Of a stretch of 64,000 nt of DNA, positions 32,977 through 46,400 are shown piece after piece (the stretch's first letter is position 1; every line of letters starts with the position of its first letter). The notes under the pieces are model-generated. The model saw only the letters and a program-made list of their open reading frames with translations, was not told the origin of the DNA and ran no database searches. The position numbers were made by a program, and so were the translations under genes. The stretch is taken from contig JAYKKM010000065.1 of the NCBI GenBank assembly GCA_035772405.1, positions 1,566,001 through 1,630,000 of the forward strand, given 5' to 3'. The stretch comes from Chrysogorgia sp. JL179-B06 (Eukaryota; Cnidaria; Anthozoa; Scleralcyonacea; Chrysogorgiidae).

Positions 32977-34366
32977 ACTATTCGAGCCCCAATTTGAAGT
33001 CTTTGTCTTCTCTAGTCTCGGATAACTGATGAATGTTATCGTTGGATCTTGGTGCTGTTGTGTGTGGAGTACTGCAGGAAGAAGCTATCAAAGAAAAGGT
33101 AAATATCTATATTTGAAAGCGTTAATAAAATGTTGCTATATGTATGCATTCTAGTCGAAACGTTGAAAACTCAACTATTTTTCGGGGTTACCGTTGTGTA
33201 TTTTATACATAATACTTGTTCACTAGCTTTTGCTATCTTGTACCACAGAATCGCATGGTTCAACCACATGTTGGTATTATTGTCAATATTCTTGTATATT
33301 TATCACTAGATTGCTAACTTGTTTCCCAAGAGCACCATTGAAGAAATTATAACTACAGACAGAGTCCTTAACTCAGTTGTAAGTGCAGAAAGTCAATCAG
33401 CCCGATTGAATGCTATATATAAAGGAGAAATAACGAATTCCTTTAAGGATGGCTCATACACAAGTACTGTTAGGCTTAATTTGTCTAAAAGAGTAAAAGA
33501 CTTTTCGTTTAGACCGATTCACACAGTTAAAGTTTATTTGATAGTAGTGGCGTCATCTTGCATTTAACAAACGTTGACTAGAAAAGCCGGGACTGTTTAC
33601 ACTTTAAAAGTAGGTTTGTCAAGAAGTAAACCACTCACATTTGTCATGGACTTCACTAGAATCACAATAACCAAGAGATTTCTGACAAGTCCCAGTACTT
33701 TCCTATTATATATATATTCATGAAAGAAACTTTGATAGTGAAACTGTCATTTAGTAACGTTCCACTCTTATAATGCGGACGGTATTTTCTTACAGACATA
33801 TAGAAGAGGAGTATATTATTGTATATTTTTATTTTGCTTGTTATTTATGAATCAGGATTAATTCCATTTTAGTGTTACCGTCACAATACAGTCGCTGGAA
33901 TGCATGGAACAACGTTCCATTCTCTCAACGATCTATCAAAACGAGATAGAACAAAATGCTATCCATGCAGCGATCACATTTTGCAGTGATCAAAATATAA
34001 TCTAATTTGTATAGAGTAAGTTGGAGCTGATAAGGCTCTAATCTGCATGTATATACAGTATTTGTAATACACTCATTGATGTTTATTACCTATTTTGTAT
34101 ATAGGGGTCCTGCACGTTGTTTGCCTTTCGTCATTCCTTGACATGACCTTTTATACGTATTGTACTTTCAAAGGATATGAGGCTTTTAATTTGGTCTGCC
34201 ATGTAAGTGGCTCTGACGAACAAGCCGTCAGGATATTATGGTGCAGTATGGACACTTCACGATGCTCACGACCTCCAAATCATGCTGTGCCTCTAAAACC
34301 CTGTCATTATGGTAAATAGTCTCATGTGGCGTAGGCCGTTATACATTTATTATTACTTATGTTGTG
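32977..34366. other. No confident gene
   Basis: An open frame at 33319-33567 (plus; FPKSTIEEIITTDRVLN) follows an intron-like region but matches no family I know. It may be an exon or chance. Confidence 0.3.
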
Positions 34367-34911
34367 CAGTGCCGTAGCAGGCGGGGGGGGGGGGGGGGGG
34401 GGGCAGCTACCCGCCCAAATTTTTCTCAGAAAAATTCCTAAAAATGAGTTTATTTATTAAATTAAAGTGAAACTGAACCGATTAACTTTATTGTAAGACT
34501 TTATAATAATAGTACACCAAGTTTTACGGAATCACATTACGTTATCGGAATGTTTTTGCCCAAACCGGGACTTTTTTACCGCATTTAACCGAAACTTTGA
34601 CTAATTTTTCTTTTGCTTTATTCAACGAAAGGAATCACGCCGTGCGGTTTTTGGACCAGGTTGATTTGAATGCGTTGTATGAGTACTGTACTTCTGGATT
34701 ATGTTCTGTATATATTTTATTAATAACTTTAATACTGTAAAAGCAGATTAATTTATTTTGATTGATACCTGGATTTGAATTTGTACAAACTAAGGGTATC
34801 CCGGTAGTGCCGAATTTGTTCCCCAAAATTTCGTGGGAGCTAGTAATCTCACAGACCTAGTAATCCACAGCTGCCCCCCCCCTCACTTTTTGACACCTTG
34901 CTACGGCACTG
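34367..34911. mobile_element. hAT-like non-autonomous element with a long G-run
   Basis: Ends CAGTGCCGTAGCA (34367-34379) and TGCTACGGCACTG (34899-34911) are inverted. Next to the left end is a run of more than 20 G; near the right end is a C-run. The flanks share GTTGTG, but the duplication is not a clean 8 bp. CAGTG-type ends suggest hAT. Confidence 0.62.
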
Positions 34912-35284
34912 TTGTGTATCATTTGTTTTCCTTGCAGGATGCAATACCTTTCATTCACCAAGTCATCTGCTATGCTGCGCTGAGAGAACTTTTGCCATCA
35001 CTTGGAAAGAACTAATGAGAAATTGATTTCATGCAAAACATGCCTGAAAAAGTTTCACCACCACTGTGCTGGGATATTACCGGTTATGAAACAACGCTTT
35101 CCCAACAAATAGTCTCCCTCACAGCCGCTCCCTCGCAGCCGCTCTTAGTGTGTCACCCGTTCCCCACCTGTGAGCAGCTGCTTACGCGAGCGCCACATTC
35201 TTTCCTGACGATTAGCCAATCACAGGTTGGTTCTTAAAAACAGAGAACCGTCCCGCGAGAGCCTAATTTGATATTGTAATCAAA

Positions 35285-35697
35285 ATGGCGTCATTGGATA
35301 AAGTATTTTCATACGTGGCTAACAAATTTAATATAATGGAGCTGAATTCCCTCCAGAAGGACGCGATTAACAATTTTGTACATGGAAGCGTAGATGTTTT
35401 TGTTAATTTGCCAGCTGGCTTCGGAAAATCACTTATTTATCAAGCATTACCGTTTGTCTTCGATGCCATGTCAGCCAGGATGCCCAGGACAGCCAGGATA
35501 CGTTGTTGTTGTATCACCGTTAGTCACCCTCATCGCAGACCAAGTCAGATTTCTGAACAGTATGGGAATCAGTGCCGTTAGTTTAAGCAGCGTGGAAAGC
35601 AAGGAAGAACGAATGCAGGTCGAACGAGGAGAATTCTCAATTGTGTATGGAACACCAGAAGCATGGCTATTGAAGGAGCGCAGTTGCCTGTAAAATC
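35285..35697 (+). pseudogene. RecQ-like helicase N-terminal fragment
   Basis: An ATG at 35285 opens MASLDKVFSYVANKFNIMEL, then LQKDAINNFVHGSVDVFVNL, then PAGFGKSLIYQALP (Walker A, normally GTGKS). After a one-base frame change near 35490 it reads YVVVVSPLVTLIADQV, GISAVSLSSVESKEE and FSIVYGTPEAWLL. Motifs I and Ia of a RecQ-type DEAD helicase are visible, but the DExH box and the second RecA lobe are missing. The last codons meet a weak GTAAAA donor, so it could be a lone first exon. Such fragments are often multicopy in cnidarians. Confidence 0.6.
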
Positions 35698-38600
35698 AAG
35701 TTTTCCATATACCAGTTGATTCTACAATATCAGATTACAGTCCAATGTTCCAGAACACATAATATTCTATAATTGAAATGTTGGGTTTAGAAGCAGGGTT
35801 AGAGTTTTATTTGGGTTATGGTTAGAGTTTTTTGGATCCTGTTCTGCTTCTGAATCCTGAAAAAATAACTTTGATGAGGTAGTATCTGTACTACATCACG
35901 TAGTCTGTGTCCATTGTTTACCGGTACACGGTGATCATGCCCATTATTTGGGGCCACAGGCCATCAACATGATTCCAGTAAGTGTTGTTCATGAGAACTT
36001 TGAAAGAAATGGGCAAAAGTGGAAATATAAATACTGATGTTTGATGAAAGAAGCTAATTTTTCATTCGAGAAACAAAATTGATATGCTTCATCTTATTGT
36101 TGTAGGAACAGCTTGAGACACAAAACCGATACTAATGGCACAAGTGGTATAGAACAAAATCGGAAAAGAAAATTTGAACTATTCACACCTAATGCTAAAA
36201 GTGTATGTTTTTATTTAATATTATTGTAAACCAGTTTTACAGTAAATAAATTCAATCAACAATACCAGCTGAATAATCTTACTCAATATGTTCATATTAT
36301 TATGTTTGTAAAACTTGAATGTAAAAGAAGCAATGATACATCATCCACAGGGCCTGAAAATTGGTGAACACCTGGATAGGGGTGGCATCCTGTGTCAAGC
36401 CAACATTGATAAGATGTGCATTGATAAAAATTTCTGTTGCACACTTAGTCGAAAATGTGGTCTGTAAGTACAGTATTTAACAAAGGTTTTAGTATAGTCG
36501 GTAATACTGTATAAAATAAAATTCACATTCATTTAATAGATTTTTCTTTTTGCACAGATACCCAAAATCAGAACAAAAAACAATATTGGCAAAATATATT
36601 GCCAGCGTGTATCCTTCAAGCAGGGATAACACTCCTGTCCCAAACATATCTACCAGTACTTAGTTTAAGATCAAGTCCGTTTTCTTTGATGTACTGCGGG
36701 AAGTATATCGTATAAAGACCGTGAATACTAATTAGATAAGAAATGAAGGAAAAAACTAGGGAAATCTTTGTCCAAGGTGGATAAAATGGACAAAACTTTG
36801 TTGGAAAATCAGACGCTGCACATCTATTGTCATTTTTATAGCAATGGCAATGGTCATGGTTCACTGAGTATCGGTTCAAAAATATCAGGACAGCAAGGCC
36901 AGAGGAAGCCCTGTGTAGAAAGAAATGTTCTACAGAAAAGACAATTACTTCTCCCATTTTTACAAAGGACATCGAGCAATAAGTCGGCTGACGTTTCATA
37001 TAAATATCTCAAATTTAAAACAGTCCTAACCCCAAGCCTACAGCTAATACTAACCCTAACCTTTACGATAATGCTTTATTTTAGAAATAACAGCCGATTT
37101 TAATTTCGAATTTTACTACCGATAGTCTATGTGGCGTCATTTCAGGATTTATATCAAACTTCACGCAAGAAGTCGCTGTTCTTTCCCAAGTTTTGAAAGA
37201 AAAGGTACACAGATATTGAGTTAATGTCACAAAATTATCACCAACAGGCTTCTATGGTTTGTCCGGCCTCATCCACTATATGCCATTATAACTTAATATG
37301 ATATTGTTATTTTAAAATCTGTATCCAGTTAAAGGATTATTAGTAATTCAAACTGAGCAAATAACATGCATGCTGCCCCTACTGCCTTGTGTCAAGTATT
37401 CCGCTTCGCTGGCGTTGCCAACGTTGCGAACTTGGAATCGGTGATACATAAAAATGCTATGTCTGTTTGCTCTTGTTGATTATACAATTTGTGTAATATA
37501 ATGTTATTATTATCATGTATTAGGTTATTTTATTTTGTGATATGTCAGGTGTACTATCTAGTATGGGACCTCGTGTCCTTTTGTAGTTGCCCCTGCCTTT
37601 GGGCAAATATTTTTAAATAAAATAAGTCAATAAATTGATAAGTGTGTTCAAACACGAATCAAATTCAATTAAATAAAATAAATATAATACTACCCTCATT
37701 TGCATTTATAAGTATAGCTTGTGTGAACTTTGACGTTTGAAGGATACAAGCCAAACAACGGTTTAAATTCAATCTTGCCTTTTCTTGTGCAGTCCTCCTT
37801 TACTCTTTGATTAATTTCGCCTGTACATTGAGTTCACTCAGGCCACATATATTCCATTTCAGTACAATATAATTCCACGTAATTCCTGAATAAATAAACT
37901 TACTGCACAGAAAAAAGCAATTGGGAATTTGTTGCCATTACCATGTGTTAATTATCACATGATTTTTTGCAAAATTCAAGAACAAACAAAAACTCCTTTA
38001 TAATTTATCTGCATGCGTGAACAAGAATCAAATATTTTCGCTCTTTGCCAAGGCTCTTGAATGTGTTTACATGAAATATTTACAACCTTCATTAAGCTGG
38101 ATATCAGGTAGTCATGTAATAGCGAGATGTTAGCAATTGGAAGAACGTCGCATGCAAACGAAAACTATTTTTACAAATGACTTAACTGATCAGCGTGGGA
38201 TCTTGGGAAAAACATCTACAATCAGTGACAAAAAAACCTGGGACACATCAAATGAATCGATTTTTTTTTTTAAATGTTTTAACTTTACACCTTGAACGTA
38301 ATCGGTTGAGAAACAAACAGCAATGGTACGATGAAATAGAAATGTGTTTTTCTTTATCCAACATTGAATAGGGGGCAAGGGGGAGTAATGAATATTTTCA
38401 GTGAAGTGTCCCAATAATAATGTCCCTGATTGTAGCCCTATCAAGGGAACTGGCTGAACATCTCCTAAATTATAAAATTCTGGAAAATCTTCGCTTGCAA
38501 CATTTCTTTTTAAATTATTTGATAAAATCTTACATAAGATAAAAAAATTTTGCTCACTCAATGTTCTAAATAATTTTTGCTCTAAATTTTCAAGGAGGAA

Positions 38601-39374
38601 ATGCACAATGATAAAATGATAGTTTTTCATCTTGTTCCTTTTTTACACCCCTTCAGAACTTATCTTTGATATAATTTTCTATTGATTATAGATCTCTTGG
38701 ATGAAATACACGCCTCCGACCTATGGAAAAAACAACCCACAGACGCAATGTTATTAAGATGACTAATCTAAGTATAACCAATATTGTCGAATAATATCCG
38801 CGATTTAAGGATATGAAAGAACTGGTATGTTTTAACAGTATTTTCTTCAAGATTCGAGACATTGCGCACCTTGTATTACGAAGACTTTTATAAGTTTGTC
38901 TTTAGTTTAAGGGACTATTTGTCACACAATTAGGCTTGCGATTACCTATCCCAATTTTATTATTCAGCGATAAATTTTGTTGTTACGCATTGAATTCTAG
39001 GTTCAAGCACTCACGTGAGTGTGTTATCGGGATTTACATCCACAAGTTCATGCAGGTGTGCATCATCCACATAAGTTTGATCAACCTGGTCTTAGTCGTT
39101 GTCGGGATGTTCGAAGGCGGCAATAGTAGGCTGAGAGGACGGCGGGAGAGGGTCGTCGTCATTGTCGTAATCGACGTTGGCGTGTACGACGACATTGTAA
39201 GCCATGGAGTGCAGTGACGCGTAATGTCGCCCGTAGTCACAAGAAACTGTTCATTTTGTTCACTACTGGAAAAAGAACGCCACGTTGAAGGCGCTTACGT
39301 TTTTCACACCAACGAACTCCTCTCTTGTGAGTGGTGGGGTAGCCTTACTCATCTCTAAGTGGATGATGTACCAC
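35698..39374. other. Long stretch without a confident gene
   Basis: AT-rich. Near 37550-37640 a plus-strand segment ending GGGCAAATATTTTTAAATAA looks like a retroelement 3' end with a poly(A) signal. Degenerate CCTAACC/GGGTTAG words occur near 35785 and 37025. The open frame at 38190-38630 (minus) has unremarkable composition and no motif. Confidence 0.35.
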
Positions 39375-39790
39375 TAATTTTGCTAAGGTCAAACCAGTCT
39401 CGACACATGTGAAACCCATCGTGCCAAATTTGAAACAGGTGTTGGTAGGACGTTGCACCTATTTTGCTGAACTTGAACCGTTGTCAGTGAATGCCGCCAT
39501 ACCATTTGGCTCTGGTTAACTTGAACCGGTGTCAGCTTAAAAGCTTCAAGCCACCAAATTTGAAACCGGCATCGGTAGAAGTTGCACTATTTTGCTTAAC
39601 ACTTGGAACCGCGCGGTCTCAATGAATACATGTTAATCCATCATGCCAAATTTGAAACCGGTGTTGGTAGATGTTGGACTATTTTGCTAAACTTGAAACT
39701 CGTTTCAGTGAATGCTGGTACTATTTAATTTTGCTAAGATCAAACCGGTCTCAGTAGATGTGAAACCATCATGCCAATTTTGAGACCCGC
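39375..39790 (+). repeat. Tandem repeat in front of a LINE, possible promoter monomers
   Basis: About four degenerate units share CCAAATTTGAAACCGGTGTT, then ATTTTGCTAAACTTGAAAC, then GTCTCAGTGAATGC. They end directly upstream of the LINE's first codons, an arrangement like the 5' promoter monomers of some LINEs. That regulatory role is inferred from position. Confidence 0.6.
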
Positions 39791-41948
39791 TTGCCTTTGA
39801 ATAGGATCTCGGAGCGACCATTGTCTCTATGCTTATTTAATGCTCAATCTATCAGAAATAAATCTGCTGATTTCATCGATTATGTCTGCGAATGTAAGGC
39901 TGATTTATTTGCTATAACTGAAACTTGGTTGAGTTGTGACGACGATGCTGTAGAGCGGAAGTATGTCCTTCTGGATATAAATTAGTGGATCACCCTCGTG
40001 TTGGTCGCCGTGGTGGTGGTACTGCGCTACTTTACCGGGATTCATTTATTGTTAAAAAGGCTAACGCTGGAGAGAAAAAGTCGTTTGAATTTTCGGAGTG
40101 GACTGAAATCTTCATCTTCTCATAGCCTTTGTGTCATTATACTTTACCGTCCACCATATTCTGAAGAACATAAGATCTCTTCAATTACTTTTTTCGCGGA
40201 GTTTTCTGAATATCTCGAGTCTATCTTATTGTCAAAGGAACAATTACTGATCACGGGTGACTTCAACATTCATGTAGATGTTGCTGATGACATTGACTCA
40301 ATTAAATTTCTTGATTTACTGGAATCGGTTTGTTTGCAACAGCACGTTGTACATCCTACACATATTCGGGGACATACTTTGGACCTTATCATCACCCGAA
40401 AGTCTGATCGGATCATAAAAGTTCCACCCTATGTTGGTCGGTATCTTTCTGATCATGTATCACTTTTATGTAGTCTTCATGCTGATAAACCAACTGCGAC
40501 TGTTAAAAAAATTAATTGTAGGAAAATTAAATAAAATCCGCCGGATGATTTGGATGGATTAGTTGCTTGCTGCAACAACACGTTAAAAACTATCCTTGAT
40601 AAACATGATAAACATGCTCCCTTGATTACGAAAACTATTGTAGAAACAGTACGAGTACCATGGTTTGACGACGAAATTAGAATAGCTAAGCGTTAAAGGA
40701 AGAAAGCAGAGAAGAAATGGAGAGCTACTAAACTAGACTCTGACTTAGCTGCTTTTAAGGCCAAGAGAAATACTGCTACTTTTTTAATGAATAAAGCCCG
40801 TCGAGAGTTTTATACAAATTTTATTGAGGAAAATAGTGGAGATCAACGGAAATTATTCAACAACTGCAAACGCTTATTGAACCCGACAAGTGTCCATAGT
40901 TTTCCACTTAATATTGACAGTGAGGCTTTCGTTGATGATATTGGTAGATATTTTGTTCGGAAGATAGTTAACATCCGAAGACGACTACTGGATGATGCTG
41001 TGGATTTGAATGAGGTTAATGTTGTACCAACAATGGAGTTGCCAGTAATGCTTTTTTCCGAATTTGAGAAGATCTCCGAATCTACAGTTAAATTGCTCAT
41101 TTCGAGTTCCTCTTTGAAATCTTGTCCATTGGATCCGATGTCCTCCAAGTTGGTCAGCCGATGTGATGTCCTAATTCCAGTTTTGACTAGAATAATTAAT
41201 TCTGGTCATTTCCCTGAGATCTGGAAGGAGGCATTGGTTTACCCGCTTTTAAAGAAGCTTGGGCTCGATTTCATTTTTAAGAATTTTAGACCAGTAAGCA
41301 ATTTGTCTTTTGTTTCAAAATTGACCGAGAGGTCTGTGTTTGACCAAACACATGTGCACATGTCTACGAACAATTTATATCCCACTGCCCAGTCTTCTTA
41401 TAGGAAAAATCACAGCACTGAGACCGCGCTTTTGAAGGTGAAAAGTGATATGCTTATGAACATGAACAAACAACATGTAACGCTTCTGGTTTTGTTGGAT
41501 CTCAGCTCTGCATTTGACACAGTTGATCATGATATCATGCTAAATCGATTATCATCTAAGATTGGAATGAGTGGCATTGCAGTGGCATGGTTCCTTTCAT
41601 ATCTGTCTGGAAGATCCCAGCGCATTTCTGAGAAATTTTCTTTGGATTGCGGTGTTCCTCAAGGCTCTTGTTTGGGCCCTTTACTATTTAAAGTGCATAT
41701 CACCCAATTTTTTTTATTTGATTAATCAAAAGTATAGATTACTACGAATAAAAAATCGACATAATTTTTTTTAATATACTCTCCCATCACATTTTCCCCC
41801 GTGAACAATGCGCAATAAACAAATTATGACCGAGCGCGTCGGTTAGGCGGGGACTGGTACCTGTGACGTAGGGCGAGGAAGTCGCATAAACAAACAGAAT
41901 ATATAGTAAGCCTATTTTCACTTCTTTGTTGGATTTACTACGTTGAAA

Positions 41949-42749
41949 ATGTCTTCAAAGTCTTCAGATTCTGATCCAGCCTCTCTTTCTGATGATGATT
42001 CGGAATTTAACTATATTCCGGGTAAATATAATATTGAAACGGAGATCATGGAAGCTTCTGACAGTGACGACTGTGATATAAATGACCAACGGGGCCGTAT
42101 TCAAACGAACCCATGGCAGACGAGCAATGGGCAGCAGAGTACAGACAACGACAAGCGGAGAAAGAACAAATGCTTGCAAGTTTTAACTTCCTACAAAATG
42201 CAAACAAGTGCTCGTGTTGTCAAGACATGGAGAAATGTGTGGAGTCCCTGTCAGATAAATGGGTTCTAGAAGATATGGAAACTGCTCCAAAATGCATAAC
42301 ATTACACCCAGCATTCGCTACAGTATGCCTTGATAGATGGTGTCTACGGTTGGCAGCTGGAAAGTACAGAACTATTGATAGAAGTAGTTATCGGCAAACT
42401 GGTTCAGAGGAAGCGTAAGTCAATTCTACTCAGAATCATTTTTGTTTACTTATAAAAGCCAACTGACATCTACTGTACACAATGTAGCACTCATTGTCAA
42501 TTGTGGTAGCCTTGAACTACACTATATATGTATTATAAAACTTAAATTATGTTATTTAAACATATTGATAGGTTTATGAGAAGCCTGGCATATCGACAAT
42601 TTATACACCTTGTGTATGACCGTGTGGGGAAACACAGAATTCCACTTCCAGCATGTGCCTATCATGCAATAAGAAGCAGGTTTCAACTTAAAGACAACAG
42701 TGAACATTTTGTTGGCTTTCAAGATGATGAGTCAGACATGGATGACTAA
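41949..42749 (+). CDS. P2X7 C-terminal (ballast-like) domain protein, two exons
   Basis: The start at 41949 opens an acidic Ser/Asp region with FNYIPGKYNIETEI. A one-base frame change near 42095 leads to GPYSNEPMADEQWAAEY, then KCSCCQDMEKCVESL. The ITLHPAFATVCLDRW block follows. Exon 1 ends at 42414 before GTAAGT. Exon 2 starts at 42572 after TTGATAG and gives EAFMRSLAYRQFIHLV, then HRIPLPACAYHAIRSRF, then VGFQDD. This Cys/His pattern (CxCC, HP.F, CL, AYRQF, IP.CA...IR) matches the zinc-binding C-terminal domain known from vertebrate P2X7 receptors. No channel segment is present. Its role in transposition is unknown; DNA or RNA binding is speculation. Confidence 0.78.
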
Positions 42750-43498
42750 GTATGTAATAAACTAAACTAAAACTGATTGCTAACAATATAAACAAGCAAT
42801 AACTTGTAGAAGAACAGTAAAGATTGTGTGAGCAGAGCCTTTTTCCCTGACATAGCTTGTGTACGGCAGCCCTAACAAGGAGTGGGAAAAGAAGCTTTGC
42901 TGTGTTCATGTTTGGTTATAAAGTGGGCTCATTTGGGTAAATACCAACCTAAAATGATCATGTTTTGTGATTGGCTTCACAAAACAATGGTGATCAGTGT
43001 TTATGACTCGTTCTTTAGAAAGATGATTTATTTACTTCATTGTCTTTTATTGTTATGATAAACCAATCACAAAGCCCGTTCATATAGGTTGGTGGCAACC
43101 CTCATATTTTGGACATTGGTTTACTTTCAAAATAAAGCCTTGCACATTAAATCCACACAGTTGATGTTTGAGCGATGTTATTTTAGTGCGATATGAGCCA
43201 ATCACCAAACAGAAAACATCTTCAAGTTTGAATTGTGAACATATACGAAATAACATCACTCAACTGGGACTGTACATGATGTGTGCCTTTAATCACTGAC
43301 ATTCAGAGCCTTTTTGTCTCCATGACAATGTGAGAGAAAGGAGGCTCTGTTCACAGGGTTACTCATAGTACTCATACTGTATTTAGAAAAAATGATGAAA
43401 ACATTTTTTTTTGCAATATTTTGTTTTTGTTTTCTTCTTTCGTATATTTTGAAAGTATATGCCAAATCTTAAATTGTCTGACTATTGATAGCCTTCAT
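42750..43498. other. Convergent 3' intergenic region inside the Kolobok element
   Basis: Non-coding sequence between the two stop codons. It carries an AATAAA (43131) on the plus strand and T-rich runs. Nothing else was recognised. Confidence 0.4.
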
Positions 43499-46400
43499 CT
43501 ATGCTTGCATGTTCTTTGGGCAGTCTTTCACATTCTTGTGACCTCTCATCGGATGGTTACATATCCGACAACATCTTTGCTTTTTTGGTGCAATTGCAAC
43601 ACAGGGCTCAGTTTCTAAACAAAAGAAAAACATTTTTTTCTAAATTAAAAATGTAAACATGATAACAATGTACTACAAATTCTGCTTAATGTAACTAAGA
43701 ACATTTGCAAGTGAAGTGGCTGTGCTGTACCTTGAATACTCCTAGGAACATCCTGTACAACCATTGCCTTTCTTTTTCTCCATGCTTCTATTGCTTCCTC
43801 TCTAGGTTGTTTTTCTATCATTGTGTTCATTGGAGTGGGTGTCATAGTCTCCAGCTCTTTCCTTGCTGTTGTTAACTTCTTGTTCAATTTTCCATCAATG
43901 AAAGTGTTGAACATTTCCTCAACATAATCTAATGAACACAAAATCATCTTTAAGTATTAATTTAAGAAGTCTCTTGGTAGTTCTTAAATTATTTTTTTCA
44001 TACCATAATTTGGCTTCACTTTGCCATTTCGCACGGTTGCTGCTCCATTTTTAAATTTGGGGTAGACTATTCTAATTTGTTGACTGCCATCTTTATTTGT
44101 TTTATCATCCCTGTGTAGATTGTTGTTAAAATGTACAGCTGCAATAATATGTCTAGAAATAAACATATTTGTACTGTACATATTAGTTTTCACTCAAAAT
44201 GTCTATTTAAAAACCTTCAACACACTGTAACACAGTTTACCTGCAGTACATTCCTTGATATGAGTACGCAATCATCTTGGGGGAAAATTGGTTGAGGACT
44301 GAATGAAAGCCCTCCAGACAACTTGTTTGGGAAATTGGTGATGCCTGTTTGATGCCTTTAATTAGTGATTTCTTCTTCAGAACTTTGCACACCTTTCCAT
44401 AAACTGTTGTATCTGGAAAATTATAATGTAACAGATCTGATAAATGTTTCCTCTCTCCCCAGGGCTCCCAGAGTATGAAAATCTAACATCCTGCTAGTGC
44501 ATATATATACAGTACCTTCCTCAAGCCACCGCCTGTCTGAAATAACCTCTTCATGGGCACACTTATTGAAGACGCCATTTGGGAGGACTGAGTGCTTGTT
44601 GATGATGTGAGATAAGGAGGACTCAAATTTGGCCCAAATCAATTCACCATCACCAGATGGGGTACTTGTAGCTGACCACATAAAATGGTTTTCACAGGGC
44701 TTTATCCACACCGCTAGGCTTTCGCATTCCTTTTCTTTGCTTATTTTAGTTAGGACTTTGTGAATCTCTATAAAAGAAAACATGCTCATTTTTAATCATT
44801 GCATAAAATATGGGTGGGGTAGATGTAATTTTCAGAAACCCTTATTTGCAAAGAATTTTTTTCAGATACTCACTCTTTTGGAGATGCCAGAGGTCGAAGT
44901 AGTGTTTTATGTGGGCAAGGTTTTCCCACATATATTTTGCAACAGATGAGTGTCGATCAGTAATAAAGGTGTCAAAAAGAAGTCCACATGCCAGTAGGCT
45001 GTCCATGCACTGCCTGAACCCCAACATCTCCATTGCTTGGCTGCTTCCTGCAACATTTCTCTATTAAAATAAATTTAATTATTATTTTGCGGTTGGTTAA
45101 TTATGATATATTTTTAACCCTTTTCTTATTTGAATTTTTCCCTTGTTTCTGAGTCTGGAAGATATTATTTTTCAAAATCTAATGGTCTGCCCCTAAATGG
45201 CATTTAAATGTTACTGTAATGGTTATTACGATAATATGATAATGGCCGAATGACCCATCAGAGACTTTTCTCACTTGTAAACTCTGACAGACTAGTAATT
45301 AAATGCCATAATTTATCATTGCTACAAAACAAAACACTAGGTTTCCCATTCACTCCTGTGTAACACGTACCTGAATTAAAGAAAAATCAATGATGACTGG
45401 AAGTGTGCAACAGAATAGGGTATAAGCACAGTATTTGGCACTGTGACCCATGCTGTCATGGCGCCCATCACCAGCAATGGCCAAAGTCTGTCCTGTTGCT
45501 TTCAGCTTGGTCATTGTATCCTGTTGATATTTCTTCCAGTATAAATGGATGGTGGGAAACAATTTGTTCTTAAAAAAACATTTGTCAAAACAAATCAAAT
45601 ATCTTTCAAGCTTTTGTCGAAGACTCCATGGGCATTTAGATAAATACAGTACCCAATAGTTTAAATCAACTGTGTGCTTAAAATGTACAAAAATGAAATG
45701 TTTAGGCGTAATTCCTTGGGGCAAGCAGCCAAGCAGGATTGAGTCCTATTATAAGATATAGTCCAAGCATAAAGTTACACAACATGAAACTTGAATACTG
45801 CAAACTGTTACATATAGCAAACTGTTACATAATTATTTTCATATTTAAAGCTTGATGTTTAAAGTAAGTCTTTAAGGAAATACATGATAGTCCCATGTTC
45901 CTGAAGACCAGAAATATTTTTGAGGGTGAAGCACCAGACACCAAGACTGAAAAACACAGCAAGAAGTTCACTGCGGCCATTTTGGTTCCAGTCATCTTTG
46001 ACTGACTTTTCCAGGTATTTACAGGTGATGGACAGTTCGGATCAGAACACCGTGTAGTCACTTTAACCATGGTTCCAATAACACTTGTCTCCACAAAGGG
46101 CTTCTCTGATTTGCATGCTGGGCAGATATTGAACAAGAGCAGCAGTTGAGAAATGAAAACAATAAACTTTCGCTCGGTTCTTATACTTTCTGAATTGCTC
46201 GATGTCCTGTGACAACCGGAAACAAAAAATAGTGAGCTAGTTTATAATAATCATTTCCTTTTCTACACTAATAGACAGTTTATAATCCAGCTTCAGATCT
46301 CAAATTTGCACATGGATCACTACTACTGTTATCCCAGTTCACCAATATTGATCATGACTTACTTTATAGGTTGTGGTTCTTCATCATCTGAAGAGATTTC

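Noticed and set aside
38190..38630. 146-codon minus-strand ORF
   Set aside because: No motif, AT-rich composition, no splice context; could be chance.
43421..43618. Plus-strand ORF at the Kolobok 3' end
   Set aside because: Antisense to the last transposase exon, which has clear splice site, zinc knuckle and stop.
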